Source: an uncultured Spirochaetaceae bacterium (GTDB lineage: Bacteria > Spirochaetota > Spirochaetia > Sphaerochaetales > Sphaerochaetaceae). Taken from it: 64,000 nt of DNA. The DNA lies in NCBI GenBank assembly GCA_944389505.1, contig CALXMP010000009.1:1-64000 (forward strand), given 5' to 3'. Position numbers and translations under genes: made by a program. The notes under the pieces were generated by a model that did no database searches, was not told the origin of the DNA, and saw only the letters and a list, made by a program, of their open reading frames with translations. Shown in pieces: positions 34,474 to 43,455 of this stretch; within the stretch, counting starts at the first letter, position 1, and every line of letters begins with the position of its first letter.

Positions 34474-35315
34474 GCGCGCTTCTTGAGCTGGAGCATGTCA
34501 CAATGCAGTTCGGCGGCGTTGTTGCCGTCAATGATCTCTCACTCCATGTCGATACCGGCGAGATAATCGCTCTTATCGGTCCCAATGGCGCTGGCAAGAC
34601 AACGGCATTCAACTGTATCACCGGCGTATATGAGCCGACCAATGGACGGATCTCATTCGATGGTAAGACGATAATCGTAAACCATCCATCCGGCAGGATG
34701 AAGAGGATGTATGCGGGAAATGAGGCGGAGATGTTCGCAGGGGAGAAGACTATCGATCCAACCCCTGATGAGATAACAAAGCTCGGGATTGCGAGGACGT
34801 TCCAGAACATTAGGCTCTTCAAGAGCATGGATGTCTTCGATAACGTTCTTACGGCGATGCATCTCAGGGCCAAAGCAAATGTCTTCTCATCCGTCCTAAG
34901 GCTTAGCTACAGGGAAGAGAGGGCAATGCGCGCGGAGACGGAGAAGCTTCTCAGGGAGCAGGGACTGTGGGAGCACAGGCATGAGAAGGCGGTAAGTCTG
35001 CCATATGGCTTCCAGAGAAGGCTGGAGATCGCGAGGGCGCTTGCGACGAAGCCAAGGCTCCTGCTGCTTGATGAGCCTGCTGCGGGAATGAATCCGCAGG
35101 AGACTCTTGAGCTTTCCAGATTCATCAGGGAGATAAAGGACCGCTATGATCTGACTGTATTCATGATTGAGCATCATATGGATCTTGTCATGGGGATATC
35201 TGACAGAGTATACGTTCTCGATTTCGGTTCCCTGATAGCGGAAGGAACGCCGGAAGACATACAGAAGGACCAGAAGGTCATCGATGCATATCTAGGAGTG
35301 TCCGAAGATGTTTGA
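34470..35315 (+). CDS. livG: Branched-chain amino-acid ABC transporter ATPase LivG
   Basis: 281 residues. Walker A is GPNGAGKTT, and Walker B is LLLLDEPAAGMNP; the ABC signature position reads LPYGFQRRLEIARA, the LivG form. A roughly 25-residue insert after the first strands (HPSGRMKRMYAGNEAEMFAG) makes it slightly longer than usual. It overlaps livF by 8 bases. Confidence 0.95.
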   Translation: MSALLELEHVTMQFGGVVAVNDLSLHVDTGEIIALIGPNGAGKTTAFNCITGVYEPTNGRISFDGKTIIVNHPSGRMKRMYAGNEAEMFAGEKTIDPTPDEITKLGIARTFQNIRLFKSMDVFDNVLTAMHLRAKANVFSSVLRLSYREERAMRAETEKLLREQGLWEHRHEKAVSLPYGFQRRLEIARALATKPRLLLLDEPAAGMNPQETLELSRFIREIKDRYDLTVFMIEHHMDLVMGISDRVYVLDFGSLIAEGTPEDIQKDQKVIDAYLGVSEDV

Positions 35316-36006
35316 GATCAGCAATCTGTCAGTCAATTATGGTGGAATAGAGGCAGTAAGGGATATTTCCTTCTCCGTTCCCGATGGCTCTATCGTTACG
35401 CTCATCGGCGCCAATGGTGCAGGCAAGTCGACAACGCTGCGCACGATAGCAGGACTCGTCAGGCCGAGGACCGGGAAGATTGTATTCAATGGTGAGGATA
35501 TAACGGGAAAGGATCCCGCGTATATCGTCGGAAAGGGAATCACGCTTGTTCCGGAAGGGAGAAGGATATTCCCCGATCTTACGGTACTTGAGAATCTGAA
35601 AATCGGGGCTTATCTCAGAAGCGGCAGCATCGAGGATGATATCGAGTGGGTGTACCAGCTCTTCCCACGCCTTAAAGAGAGGAGCTGGCAGTATGGCGGT
35701 ACGCTTTCAGGCGGCGAGCAGCAGATGCTTGCTGTAGGAAGGGCGCTCATGTCCAGGCCCAAGCTGATAATGATGGATGAGCCTTCGCTGGGACTTGCCC
35801 CGCTTGTCGTCCGTGATATCTTCTCGATAATCCGCAGAATCAATGAGGAGGGTGTTACAATACTTCTCATTGAGCAGAATGCGAATATGGCTCTGCAGGT
35901 TGCCGATACAGGGTATGTCATGGAGACCGGTGTCATAACGCTATCAGGAAAGGGGTCGGACCTCATACGCGATGAAGGTGTAAGGAAGGCATATCTCGGA
36001 GGCTGA
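35308..36006 (+). CDS. livF: Branched-chain amino-acid ABC transporter ATPase LivF
   Basis: 232 residues. Walker A GANGAGKST, signature LSGGEQQMLAVGRAL, and Walker B LIMMDEPSLGLAP. It is the last gene of the liv operon. AGGAGTG within livG serves as its ribosome site. Confidence 0.95.
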   Translation: MFEISNLSVNYGGIEAVRDISFSVPDGSIVTLIGANGAGKSTTLRTIAGLVRPRTGKIVFNGEDITGKDPAYIVGKGITLVPEGRRIFPDLTVLENLKIGAYLRSGSIEDDIEWVYQLFPRLKERSWQYGGTLSGGEQQMLAVGRALMSRPKLIMMDEPSLGLAPLVVRDIFSIIRRINEEGVTILLIEQNANMALQVADTGYVMETGVITLSGKGSDLIRDEGVRKAYLGG

Positions 36007-36018
36007 GCCCATTTCGTG

Positions 36019-36040
36019 TGGTAGAATACGGAAAAGGGGG
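36019..36040 (+). promoter_or_regulatory. Promoter and ribosome site of the FUSC gene
   Basis: TGGTAGAAT is an extended -10 ending at 36027. The predicted start near 36034 coincides with AAGGGGG, which serves the TTG start at 36047. Confidence 0.5.
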
Positions 36041-36046
36041 ACAGAT

Positions 36047-37990
36047 TTGGGTATTGACTTCACAGGAAAGGGGTTTGCGGAATGGATGCACAGATTCCTG
36101 GCTGCATTCCGCAGAGCTATGCCTGTGATATTCTTCTTCATCACATCGTATTTCCTGATTCTTCTCCTTTTCGGACTCCAGTACACGATCGCTGCATCGG
36201 CGATAACGGTATTCTTCAGCTCGAGATACAGAAGAGGAGCAGGTTCTGTTCTCGGGTATCTTATCCTGATTCTCCATGAGACGCTCATCATCACGCTGGC
36301 GACAATAGGTTCATGGAATATCTATCTTGGAACGGCTCTGAATATCCTGGTTCCATTCATCCTTGTATTTACACAGAGCACGCAGTTCAATCCTCGCGGA
36401 TATTTCGCATACGCGCTCCTGTATGTCTTCCTATCCCTGATGCCGCCGGTGACGGGCACCGATTTCGTTATAGAGCTTGTATCTCTGTGGATGCTGACGC
36501 TGTATATGGCTCTTGTGATATGGATCTGGAACAGAGTGCATCACAACAGCCCCGGAGCCGGTATGTCAATCCCTGAGATTCTCTCAAAGCTCTCTAACCT
36601 CGTTCTCCTTCTTATCCAGACTGATAGGAAGGAAGAGCTTGAGGAGGAGTTCGGGAAGCTTATGCGTGCGCATGTCGTCCGCCGCCAGAGCTTCTCTGCT
36701 ATGAGTACCCGTGATACCGAGCTTGAGAATATGGTATCGACGCTGCTCCAGCGCTTTTCATATATGATTGCGGATTACGACTGGCATTCAGAGCTTGATA
36801 CTGCATCTGCAATGGAACTCAGGAGGCTGTCATCTTTCCTTTCCGAGACAGCGAAGTATATAGGCACACCTAGCCAGAGGGATCAGATGGAGCATGCCCA
36901 GGAGCTCCTCGACAGCATGACAATCCCGGAAGGGCGCATAAGGATATTCTCCAGAAGCATTATACACATGGTGGATTTCATGCTCCATACAGCAGAGAAG
37001 GATCCTTCAGGAGATAGGCGGAGGAGCATCAACTGGCATGGGCTTATGCACGAAATCGCTGTACGGTTCTCCTCGGAATCATTCGAGATGAGACTAGCTT
37101 CCCGTCTTGCGATTGTAATGGCTATAAGCGGTATTGTAAGCTATCTCATACCGCTTTCCCATTCATACTGGATACCATTCAATGCCTTTCTCCTGCTTCA
37201 GCCGAGCAGTGAGGACAGCAGCTACAGAATGCGTACCAGGCCTATTGGGACATTCATCGGATGCATTGTTGAATTCGCCGTGTATCCTCTGCTTCCCGGA
37301 CTTCCCGCGCAGATAGCCTTCTCCCTTGTGATGATATCCCTGATGTACTGTTCTGTGCCTGGAACGTGGTATCATCCGATATTCTCGACCTGCTATGCGC
37401 TTACCATGGCATCAATGACGATGCCAGGAACTACCGCTATAGTCCTCCGCATATCATATCTTCTGATCGCTGTTCTGATTGTCTTCGCTGTCAACAGGTT
37501 CTTCCTTCCGATGAGGAAGACATCGCAGTTCAGATACAGTGTCAAGGCGCTGTTCAGGTTCCATAACAAGTATTGGGATATCATAAGGCGAGGGCTCCAG
37601 GCGGAGACCGACCTCTCCATCTCTACCGATATCCTCAGCGATTTCCATATGTATTATGAGGACTGCCTATCATATATCAGAGAGAACGATGTCCCTTCTG
37701 CTGATAGGCTCGAGGAGGCTATGATAATCCTCTGGCATATGTTCTCAGAGCTTGAGCAGATCCACTATCTTGTCCGCATTAAGAGCATACAGAGCTCTGA
37801 GACTGGCCAGATACAGGATCTGATCATTGCCATACAGAAGGATCTCTATCCGATTATCAGGGGAGAGGACTTTCCTGATCTCATGAAGAGGATACACCTT
37901 CAGCGTCCTGATATAGCATACGTGATGAATGGATACCTCAGAAATGCGGAGAGACTGCTTGAGTACAGGGATGCGATACCTTTCTTATGA
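36047..37990 (+). CDS. FUSC-family membrane protein
   Basis: 647 residues, TTG start with AAGGGGGAC upstream. It has two hydrophobic blocks (about residues 20-165 and 345-490) separated by a soluble helical region, the layout of YccS/YhfK-type FUSC proteins. The second block carries SHSYWIPFNAFLLLQPS and RPIGTFIGC, typical of the family. Members are linked to export of aromatic acids or to envelope stress. There is no AaeA/AaeX partner. The fourth region after the second block is helical and probably cytoplasmic. Confidence 0.8.
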   Translation: MGIDFTGKGFAEWMHRFLAAFRRAMPVIFFFITSYFLILLLFGLQYTIAASAITVFFSSRYRRGAGSVLGYLILILHETLIITLATIGSWNIYLGTALNILVPFILVFTQSTQFNPRGYFAYALLYVFLSLMPPVTGTDFVIELVSLWMLTLYMALVIWIWNRVHHNSPGAGMSIPEILSKLSNLVLLLIQTDRKEELEEEFGKLMRAHVVRRQSFSAMSTRDTELENMVSTLLQRFSYMIADYDWHSELDTASAMELRRLSSFLSETAKYIGTPSQRDQMEHAQELLDSMTIPEGRIRIFSRSIIHMVDFMLHTAEKDPSGDRRRSINWHGLMHEIAVRFSSESFEMRLASRLAIVMAISGIVSYLIPLSHSYWIPFNAFLLLQPSSEDSSYRMRTRPIGTFIGCIVEFAVYPLLPGLPAQIAFSLVMISLMYCSVPGTWYHPIFSTCYALTMASMTMPGTTAIVLRISYLLIAVLIVFAVNRFFLPMRKTSQFRYSVKALFRFHNKYWDIIRRGLQAETDLSISTDILSDFHMYYEDCLSYIRENDVPSADRLEEAMIILWHMFSELEQIHYLVRIKSIQSSETGQIQDLIIAIQKDLYPIIRGEDFPDLMKRIHLQRPDIAYVMNGYLRNAERLLEYRDAIPFL

Positions 37991-38020
37991 ATCGATGTGG
38001 CGGAAATGGATGCTGTGCAT

Positions 38021-38035
38021 TAGAATCCAGATATG
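38021..38035 (+). promoter_or_regulatory. -10 placing transcription start on ATG 38033
   Basis: TAGAAT (38021-38026), then CCAGAT, then ATG. Transcription should begin on the start codon. No Shine-Dalgarno site precedes it. Confidence 0.5.
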
Positions 38036-38710
38036 GAACTTCTTCTTGATACCGGCAATGTTGCAAAGATAAGGAATGCGATGGAGTACTACCCTGTAAG
38101 CGGGGTGACTACGAATCCCACTATACTCAGGAAGGAGGGCGATGTGCCTTTCTGGGATCTGATCGGCGAGATAAAGGAGCTGATCGGTCCGCAGCGTTCC
38201 CTCCATGTCCAGACTATCTCATCCGATGCCGATGGCATAATCCGCGAAGCTGGCATCATAGCAGAGCGCCTCGGTATGGATACGTATATCAAGATACCTG
38301 TCGATAGAGAAGGGCTGAAAGCGATAAAGGAACTTGCTTCGGAGGGTTTCCGCATCACAGCAACAGCCATATACACGGAGCTGCAGGGCGTCCTTGCTGC
38401 TATGGCTGGTGCTTCATATCTTGCTGTGTACTACAACAGGATGGAGAACACCTCGATCGATGCCGATGATGTGATAAAGAATCTCAGGACATGCACGAAC
38501 GAGTGCGGAGCAAAGATTCTCGGGGCATCCTACAGGAATGTCTCCCAGGTGCTTTCTTCCTTCCATTCAGGTGCCCATGCTGTTACAGTCAATCCTGATA
38601 TAATCGACAAAGCCCTGTATTCGCCTCTTGTATCGGGAGCGGTAGAGAATTTCAGGGATGACTGGTATTCGGTCCATGGGGAGGATTCATCTCTTCTGGA
38701 CACTCTATGA
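38033..38710 (+). CDS. Fructose-6-phosphate aldolase / TalC-type transaldolase
   Basis: 225 residues, the short transaldolase form. Motifs include VSGVTTNPTIL and the Schiff-base Lys in YIKIPVDREG (residue about 87). The conserved NRM in YYNRMEN is present. It transfers or cleaves dihydroxyacetone units from sugar phosphates; whether Fsa or TalC activity dominates cannot be told. The EFR1 gene starts inside its stop codon (ATGA). Confidence 0.85.
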   Translation: MELLLDTGNVAKIRNAMEYYPVSGVTTNPTILRKEGDVPFWDLIGEIKELIGPQRSLHVQTISSDADGIIREAGIIAERLGMDTYIKIPVDREGLKAIKELASEGFRITATAIYTELQGVLAAMAGASYLAVYYNRMENTSIDADDVIKNLRTCTNECGAKILGASYRNVSQVLSSFHSGAHAVTVNPDIIDKALYSPLVSGAVENFRDDWYSVHGEDSSLLDTL

Positions 38711-39567
38711 GATGCATCATCTATGTCTTCTCCGGGACTGGGAATACAATGCTGGTGGCAGAGGAATATGCTGCCAGCCTTGGGCCTGAGACGCATATAG
38801 CAGCCATCGATTCATCGTTCATGGATCTTCCATCCCCCGATGGTTATCAGCTTGTGGGGATAGGCTATCCTGTCCATGCATTCAATGCGCCCGAGATTGT
38901 TGAGCGCTTTGCCAGAGAGCTGAAGCCGTCAGTGCATCAGGATCTATTCATCTTCCATACAGGGGGAGAAGGGCTGCACTTCAATGACACATCGTCGGTC
39001 CGTATCAGGAGAATCCTCAGAAAAGATTTCACCATTCTCTCCGAGCGCCATTACGTTATGCCTTACAATATGATTTTCCGCCATAGCGATGCTATGGTTA
39101 AGCATATGGTCACATATATGAGGAAGCTTGTTCCACTCCATGTCTCCTCAATACTGGCGAAAAGAACAGAGGGCATGAGGCTTATGCCCTTCTCGCGCAT
39201 TGTCTCATCGGTCCTTCGCATAGAATGGCTCTATGCGAAGCTTCAGGGACCAACTATGAGGGCAGGGGACAGCTGTACGGGATGTGGCCTCTGTGCCAGA
39301 CGATGTCCCATGGGAAACATAACAGTGGTAAATGGGCGTCCAGTTTTCGGCAGGAACTGCTCTCTATGTGTCCGCTGTTCTTTTTCCTGTCCTGTAGATG
39401 CTATATCGATAGGACTGCTGAACGGATGGCGCGTCAGCGGGCCGTATGAAGTGGACAGGGTAATGGCAGACCAGACCATTCCCGATACCATCCCGATAGA
39501 GAAGCTTCCCCGTCTGTACAGAAAGTACTACAGGGAAGCTGATGCTATGCTCGGGAAGAGATCATAG
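38707..39567 (+). CDS. EFR1-family ferredoxin-flavodoxin protein
   Basis: 286 residues. The N-terminal flavodoxin domain (FSGTGNTMLVAEEYA) is followed, after a linker of about 70 residues, by two 4Fe-4S motifs: CTGCGLCARRCP and CSLCVRCSFSCP. EFR1 proteins are typical of gut anaerobes; they are thought to move electrons between cluster and flavin. It is translationally coupled to the transaldolase gene. Only 16 bases separate it from the convergent flavodoxin operon. Confidence 0.9.
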   Translation: MRCIIYVFSGTGNTMLVAEEYAASLGPETHIAAIDSSFMDLPSPDGYQLVGIGYPVHAFNAPEIVERFARELKPSVHQDLFIFHTGGEGLHFNDTSSVRIRRILRKDFTILSERHYVMPYNMIFRHSDAMVKHMVTYMRKLVPLHVSSILAKRTEGMRLMPFSRIVSSVLRIEWLYAKLQGPTMRAGDSCTGCGLCARRCPMGNITVVNGRPVFGRNCSLCVRCSFSCPVDAISIGLLNGWRVSGPYEVDRVMADQTIPDTIPIEKLPRLYRKYYREADAMLGKRS

Positions 39568-39582
39568 TCCTATATCCCCCAG

Positions 39583-40119
39583 CTATGATTTCAGGCTTTC
39601 CCTGTTGCTTATTCTCGCTCCTGCAAGTACCGTAGCATTGCTTTCCATCGCTCTTATATTCTCTTCTGCCCTGGATATGCCGCTGCTTCCGCTTGTGCAG
39701 AATGGTGCGATAGTCTTTCCGGAAAGGTCGTATTCATCTAGGAATGTATATATGATCTTAGGCATGTCACCGAACCATATGGGGAATCCGAGGAAGATAG
39801 TATCGTATCCGGATATATCCTCTGATAGCGGGAGAATTGCCGGGCGCGCTGCTGGATTGCTGTTCTCAAGCGATGCTCGTGAACTGTCATCCCTGTAGTC
39901 CAGATCAGTATCGGAATACGGTTCTGCTGGCTCAATTTCTGCAATGTGTGCCTCTGTAATGGCTGCAAGCTCCTGAGCTACGCGCTCTGTATTCCCTGTT
40001 GCTGAGAAGAAGATTATCACGGCATTGTCCATTGATGGCTGGACACCGCCGTCCGCATTGCATGATGCTGATGCAATGATGATTGCCAGTGCCGTAAACA
40101 GTACAGATAGTCTCTTCAT
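39583..40119 (-). CDS. Flavodoxin-type lipoprotein
   Basis: 178 residues. The signal peptide ends in the lipobox-like ASASC (Cys20), so the protein should be lipid-anchored outside the inner membrane. The mature part is a flavodoxin: FFSATGNTERVAQELA, FLGFPIWFGDMP, and an FCTSGSSGI flavin loop. It is the last gene of a five-gene operon, overlapping the reductase gene by four bases. An exported flavodoxin is unusual since FMN must be loaded outside the cytoplasm. Confidence 0.85.
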   Translation of the reverse strand: MKRLSVLFTALAIIIASASCNADGGVQPSMDNAVIIFFSATGNTERVAQELAAITEAHIAEIEPAEPYSDTDLDYRDDSSRASLENSNPAARPAILPLSEDISGYDTIFLGFPIWFGDMPKIIYTFLDEYDLSGKTIAPFCTSGSSGISRAEENIRAMESNATVLAGARISNRESLKS

Positions 40120-40649
40120 AAGCTCCTCCCGAGTTCATATGCCTTCTCAGGGAATCCTGAGTTCTTTGTCATCGATACGCTGCCGCAGCCTTTGCCGAGT
40201 ATCATTCCCATATCCTGGAAGTTCATATAGCGGCAAAGCGTTCTGTAGTGGTGTGCTATATCCTCCATCGTCCAGTCATTGCTATCCCATGCAGCTACGA
40301 TCAAGGCTGTCTTCATATGCTTCGCTGAAAGCGCTGTGGTGAAGCTGTACCATCTGTCTATCACCAGCTTCAGCTGCGATGAGAAGCCAAAGTAGTAAAG
40401 CGGAGTAGCCAGTACCATCATGTCGGAGGAAAGGATTAGATTCCTAAGCTTTTCCATATCATATTTCTGCACGCACGCGCCATCCATTCCGCATCTGTCA
40501 CAGGCAAGGCAGGGGTTCACCTTGCTATGTCCTGCATCGAAGATAGTAACCTCATGACCGCTTTCCTTAGCACCTTTCGTGAATGATGAGGCAATAAGAT
40601 TCGAAGATCCGTTTTTGTGCGGACTGCTCTCAATTACAAGTTTTTTCAT
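40116..40649 (-). CDS. NADPH-dependent FMN reductase-like / flavodoxin-fold oxidoreductase
   Basis: 177 residues. SSPHKNGSSNLIASSF forms the FMN phosphate site, and PCLACDRCGMDGACVQKYD is the Cys-rich loop of iron-sulfur-flavoprotein-like NADPH:FMN reductases; ATPLYYFGFSSQLK is the flavin-facing loop. AAGGATC lies before the ATG. It is coupled to the lipoprotein flavodoxin gene. Confidence 0.85.
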   Translation of the reverse strand: MKKLVIESSPHKNGSSNLIASSFTKGAKESGHEVTIFDAGHSKVNPCLACDRCGMDGACVQKYDMEKLRNLILSSDMMVLATPLYYFGFSSQLKLVIDRWYSFTTALSAKHMKTALIVAAWDSNDWTMEDIAHHYRTLCRYMNFQDMGMILGKGCGSVSMTKNSGFPEKAYELGRSL

Positions 40650-40660
40650 GTCTGATCCTT

Positions 40661-40984
40661 CTATGTTCTTATGAAACTGTTATCAGCTGTATCGGCAGCG
40701 ACAAGGTATCTCTCCGCTCTCATGTGGAGGTCATGCTTCTCCCTTAGTGCCGCGATTGTCTTCATCATAGGGGAAGCATGGTGGCTGTCCAGAGCTTCCT
40801 GATCCCTCCAGATATCGATAAGCAGGACGGTATCAGGATCAGAGGCTGGGAAGAAGTACTCATACCTCTCATTTCCTTCCTCCTTCCTGATAAGATCGGC
40901 AGTACCGCTTTCTTCCATTTCCCTTGCGAATCTGCGGGCACTGCCATCCCTGCCTGTATAGTACAGAAGCATCATTATGCTCAT
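40661..40984 (-). CDS. Antibiotic biosynthesis monooxygenase (ABM)-domain protein
   Basis: 107 residues. A YgiN-like ferredoxin-like fold: FAREMEESGTADLIRKEEGNERYEYF, then LLIDIWRDQEALDSHHASP. Such proteins act on quinones or related small substrates. ATG 40984 overlaps the flavodoxin stop (ATGA). The operon partners suggest a redox or quinone stress role. Confidence 0.8.
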   Translation of the reverse strand: MSIMMLLYYTGRDGSARRFAREMEESGTADLIRKEEGNERYEYFFPASDPDTVLLIDIWRDQEALDSHHASPMMKTIAALREKHDLHMRAERYLVAADTADNSFIRT

Positions 40985-41430
40985 ACTATGTTACCTGTCA
41001 CGTGCCCGTTCAGGAGCTTCCCTTCTTTGATATCCAGCTCCGGATATCTCTTCTGCAGATCCTTCACTGCAGGGGACAGCGAGCTTCCTCCGGAGGTTGC
41101 GAATATGACTATATCTTTACCGGAAAGATCATTGCCCTCTATGAATGTGTTTATGATCCTTGGCGCAACACCCCACCAGATTGGAAAGCCTATATAGATA
41201 GAATCATACCTTGAAAGGTCTGGTTTTTCTCCTTTTATATTAGGACGGGAATTATGATCCTTCATCTCCAGAGAGCTCCTGCTCTTCCTGTCCATCCAGT
41301 CGAGGTCCGCTGCAGTATATGGGACTTCCGGGATAATCTCATATACATCTGCTCCGATGATGCCTGCAAGCTCTGCTGCAGCCTTTGCTGTTACGCCGCT
41401 TGCGGAGAAGAAAGCAACAAGCTTCTTCAT
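40981..41430 (-). CDS. Flavodoxin
   Basis: 149 residues. The phosphate loop is FFSASGVTAKAAAELAG; then YIGFPIWWGVAPRIINTF and FATSGGSSL. It is close to the lipoprotein flavodoxin in sequence, suggesting a paired or duplicated gene. It overlaps the TetR gene (ATGA) and the ABM gene. Confidence 0.9.
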   Translation of the reverse strand: MKKLVAFFSASGVTAKAAAELAGIIGADVYEIIPEVPYTAADLDWMDRKSRSSLEMKDHNSRPNIKGEKPDLSRYDSIYIGFPIWWGVAPRIINTFIEGNDLSGKDIVIFATSGGSSLSPAVKDLQKRYPELDIKEGKLLNGHVTGNIV

Positions 41431-42065
41431 CTTCTTCCCTCCTTGATTCCATTGAGAATATGTATGACGAAAATCTTTGTAGCCTTTCTTATTTCCATCT
41501 TCCTTGGCACCATTCCAGCCATTTTCATTGCATCCATCTGCTTCTTTGTCGGGTAGACATATGGATAGAGCCCATAGAGGAAGGGGTAGAATTCATAGAT
41601 GAAATCCGTCCTATCTTCAGTTGTCATATCAGGGAAGAACTTCTCCAGAGCCGCATCGATGATATCTATTGTCCTTCCATAGTGCTTCTTGAATTCCACA
41701 AGACGCTCTGTCCTGCTGTTCTCCTCAATCTCATAGAGATTCATGCAGAGTATCTTAAGGAGCGTCTCCCTCTTCGCAATCGATTCGGAGATTGCAGCTG
41801 CAAAGCCTTGGATGTCATATCCATCGTGGCTGAGTATCTGCTCAAGGTCATCAGCCCAGAGCCGGTATTCCTCCTCCAGAAGGGCGAGGAATATCTCCTC
41901 TTTCGTCTGGAAGTAGTTATAGATGGATGGCCTCGACAGGCTAGTCTCCTTGCTGATCTCCTTCAGCGTGATCTCCTTGAAGGCCATTGTCCTATAAAGT
42001 CTTCTGCAGGCATCTATGATCTCTCCCGGCCGTTTCTCCACCATTTCCCTTGATACTCTTGGCAT
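41427..42065 (-). CDS. TetR-family regulator of the flavodoxin operon
   Basis: 212 residues. The N-terminal HTH reads FKEITLKEISKETSLSRPSIYNYFQTKEEIFLALL. The C-terminal ligand domain has no recognised specificity. It is the first gene of the operon and its promoter holds two inverted repeats, so it probably represses itself and the four redox genes. AAGAGG precedes the ATG. Confidence 0.9.
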   Translation of the reverse strand: MPRVSREMVEKRPGEIIDACRRLYRTMAFKEITLKEISKETSLSRPSIYNYFQTKEEIFLALLEEEYRLWADDLEQILSHDGYDIQGFAAAISESIAKRETLLKILCMNLYEIEENSRTERLVEFKKHYGRTIDIIDAALEKFFPDMTTEDRTDFIYEFYPFLYGLYPYVYPTKKQMDAMKMAGMVPRKMEIRKATKIFVIHILNGIKEGRR

Positions 42066-42078
42066 GCGAACCTCTTTT

Positions 42079-42123
42079 CTGACTCTATGTCAGTAAATTA
42101 TGATTATTCCGACATTATGTCAA
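42079..42123 (-). promoter_or_regulatory. Promoter with two TetR-operator-like palindromes
   Basis: On the minus strand TTGACA (42123-42118), 17 bases, then TAATTT. Two palindromes of related sequence overlap it: GACAT-T-ATGTC (42111-42121) over the -35, and CTGAC-TCTAT-GTCAG (42079-42093) over the start region. Both share the GACATA/TATGTC half-site. Confidence 0.65.
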
Positions 42124-42154
42124 TATATTTTATCTTCTTTCCATATGTTACCAT

Positions 42155-42409
42155 ATGGTCATGATGAAAAGCAGGGAAGAAGCAATTGAGGACATGACGC
42201 TGATGCTTATGTATCTTACATGTTTTGGGGAAAGAAGCGGTGATACGATTTACCTGAGGACATGGAAGAACTATCCATTTGATGTGGTCGATACCCTTTG
42301 CGATAAGGATCTGATCGATACAAGGCATGGGAATAAGTCGGCATACATACTTGATGAAGGGAAGAGGAGGGCAGAGGAGCTTCTGAAGGAGTATGGGATA
42401 GGAATATGA
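42155..42409 (+). CDS. DUF6429-like small protein
   Basis: 84 residues. The pattern EAIEDMTLMLMYLTCFGE..., TWKNYPFDVVDTLCDKDLI, and LDEGKRRAEELLKEYGI resembles DUF6429 proteins, a small winged-helix-like family of unknown role. It is divergent from the TetR operon, sharing a 90-base region. The start may be 42155 or 42161; no Shine-Dalgarno site is seen, and a weak TATGTT lies just upstream. Confidence 0.6.
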   Translation: MVMMKSREEAIEDMTLMLMYLTCFGERSGDTIYLRTWKNYPFDVVDTLCDKDLIDTRHGNKSAYILDEGKRRAEELLKEYGIGI

Positions 42410-42443
42410 TGGCTGCATTGTATCCATAAGCCATTCCTGAACG

Positions 42444-42458
42444 TATAATAGCCATATG
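42444..42458 (+). promoter_or_regulatory. -10 placing transcription start on ATG 42456
   Basis: TATAAT (42444-42449), then AGCCAT, then ATG. A consensus -10 with the six-base spacing that puts +1 on the start codon. Confidence 0.6.
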
Positions 42459-42986
42459 CCGATGGATATGAAGGAAATGATAGCCAGAGCAGCCGCAGAG
42501 CTGATGATGGATGGGAATACGCGAAAGCTTACCGTCACCGATATTGTTGATAAATGCCAGATCACGCGTCAGACGTTCTACTATCATTTTGATGGCATTC
42601 CTCAGATGATCGAGTGGGTATTCCAGAAGAAGCTGGACCAGCTTATCGATGAGACATGGACAATGGATGATCCAGAGGCAGGCATCAGAAGCTTCTTCAT
42701 CATGGCGCTGAATGCTGCGCCATATATAAGTAAATCGATGCAGAGCAATTACAGGGATGAGCTTGACAGGCTCATGACAAATGGCATGTATGGGCTTTTT
42801 GACCGTCTTGCGGAGCAGGAGGATCTTTACAGCGACTGCACACGCTCTGAGTTTGCCATAATCCGCAGGTATCATTGCCAGGCGGTGATCGGTATACTCC
42901 GCGAGTGGAGCATACGCGATACGGAGAACCTTGATGGCATTGTCCATACAGTCTATAGGCTTCTTCGTGGAGATATCCGTCCATAG
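42456..42986 (+). CDS. TetR-family transcriptional regulator, probably leaderless
   Basis: 176 residues. The HTH is RKLTVTDIVDKCQITRQTFYYHFDGIPQMIEWVF, with the YYHF signature. The short C-terminal domain is of the DhaS/TetR_C type. No target is evident; the DUF6429 gene upstream is co-directional. Confidence 0.85.
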   Translation: MPMDMKEMIARAAAELMMDGNTRKLTVTDIVDKCQITRQTFYYHFDGIPQMIEWVFQKKLDQLIDETWTMDDPEAGIRSFFIMALNAAPYISKSMQSNYRDELDRLMTNGMYGLFDRLAEQEDLYSDCTRSEFAIIRRYHCQAVIGILREWSIRDTENLDGIVHTVYRLLRGDIRP

Positions 42987-43083
42987 CCTTACACTTCTGC
43001 ATTTCTGTCAATACACACAATCAATACTGATAGTTTCCACAGAATATCCTGATTATTAGATTATGTTCTGTAAGGAGCGTATT

Positions 43084-43455
43084 ATGGCATATGGGATGCT
43101 ATCAGCGAAGCTATGCGAACTTGATGATGATATCTGCCGCCTACATGGCAGAATACAGCAAGGCGCAGAGAATCTTGATTCGGAGATCAGGGCTGCGGAG
43201 CTCGAGCTAGAGGAATCGCAGAAATCTCTGAATGAGAGGCTCGCCTTCTCAAGGTCAGAGGCTGTACAGGATATCGCGAAGATATACAGAAGGATAGAGA
43301 ATGCACTATCCAGTGAGCAGAAGGAGCTGTCGGCTGATGAGAGACTGCTTCTCGCTGAGTATTCCCTCGATTTCGCCATGCTTGCTGCACGCAAGGCAGT
43401 ACTTCAGTCACTTAGAGCAATAAAATCCTCGGAAAATGAGGATAGGAGTAAATGA
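43084..43455 (+). CDS. Coiled-coil hypothetical protein upstream of ftsH
   Basis: 123 residues from ATG 43084, with TAAGGAG upstream. It is almost wholly helical and charged, with heptad-like repeats (LDSEIRAAELELEESQKSLNER). No membrane segment. It overlaps the ftsH start (ATGA), so both are coupled. I do not recognise it; an FtsH adaptor or substrate is conceivable but unproven. Confidence 0.7.
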   Translation: MAYGMLSAKLCELDDDICRLHGRIQQGAENLDSEIRAAELELEESQKSLNERLAFSRSEAVQDIAKIYRRIENALSSEQKELSADERLLLAEYSLDFAMLAARKAVLQSLRAIKSSENEDRSK

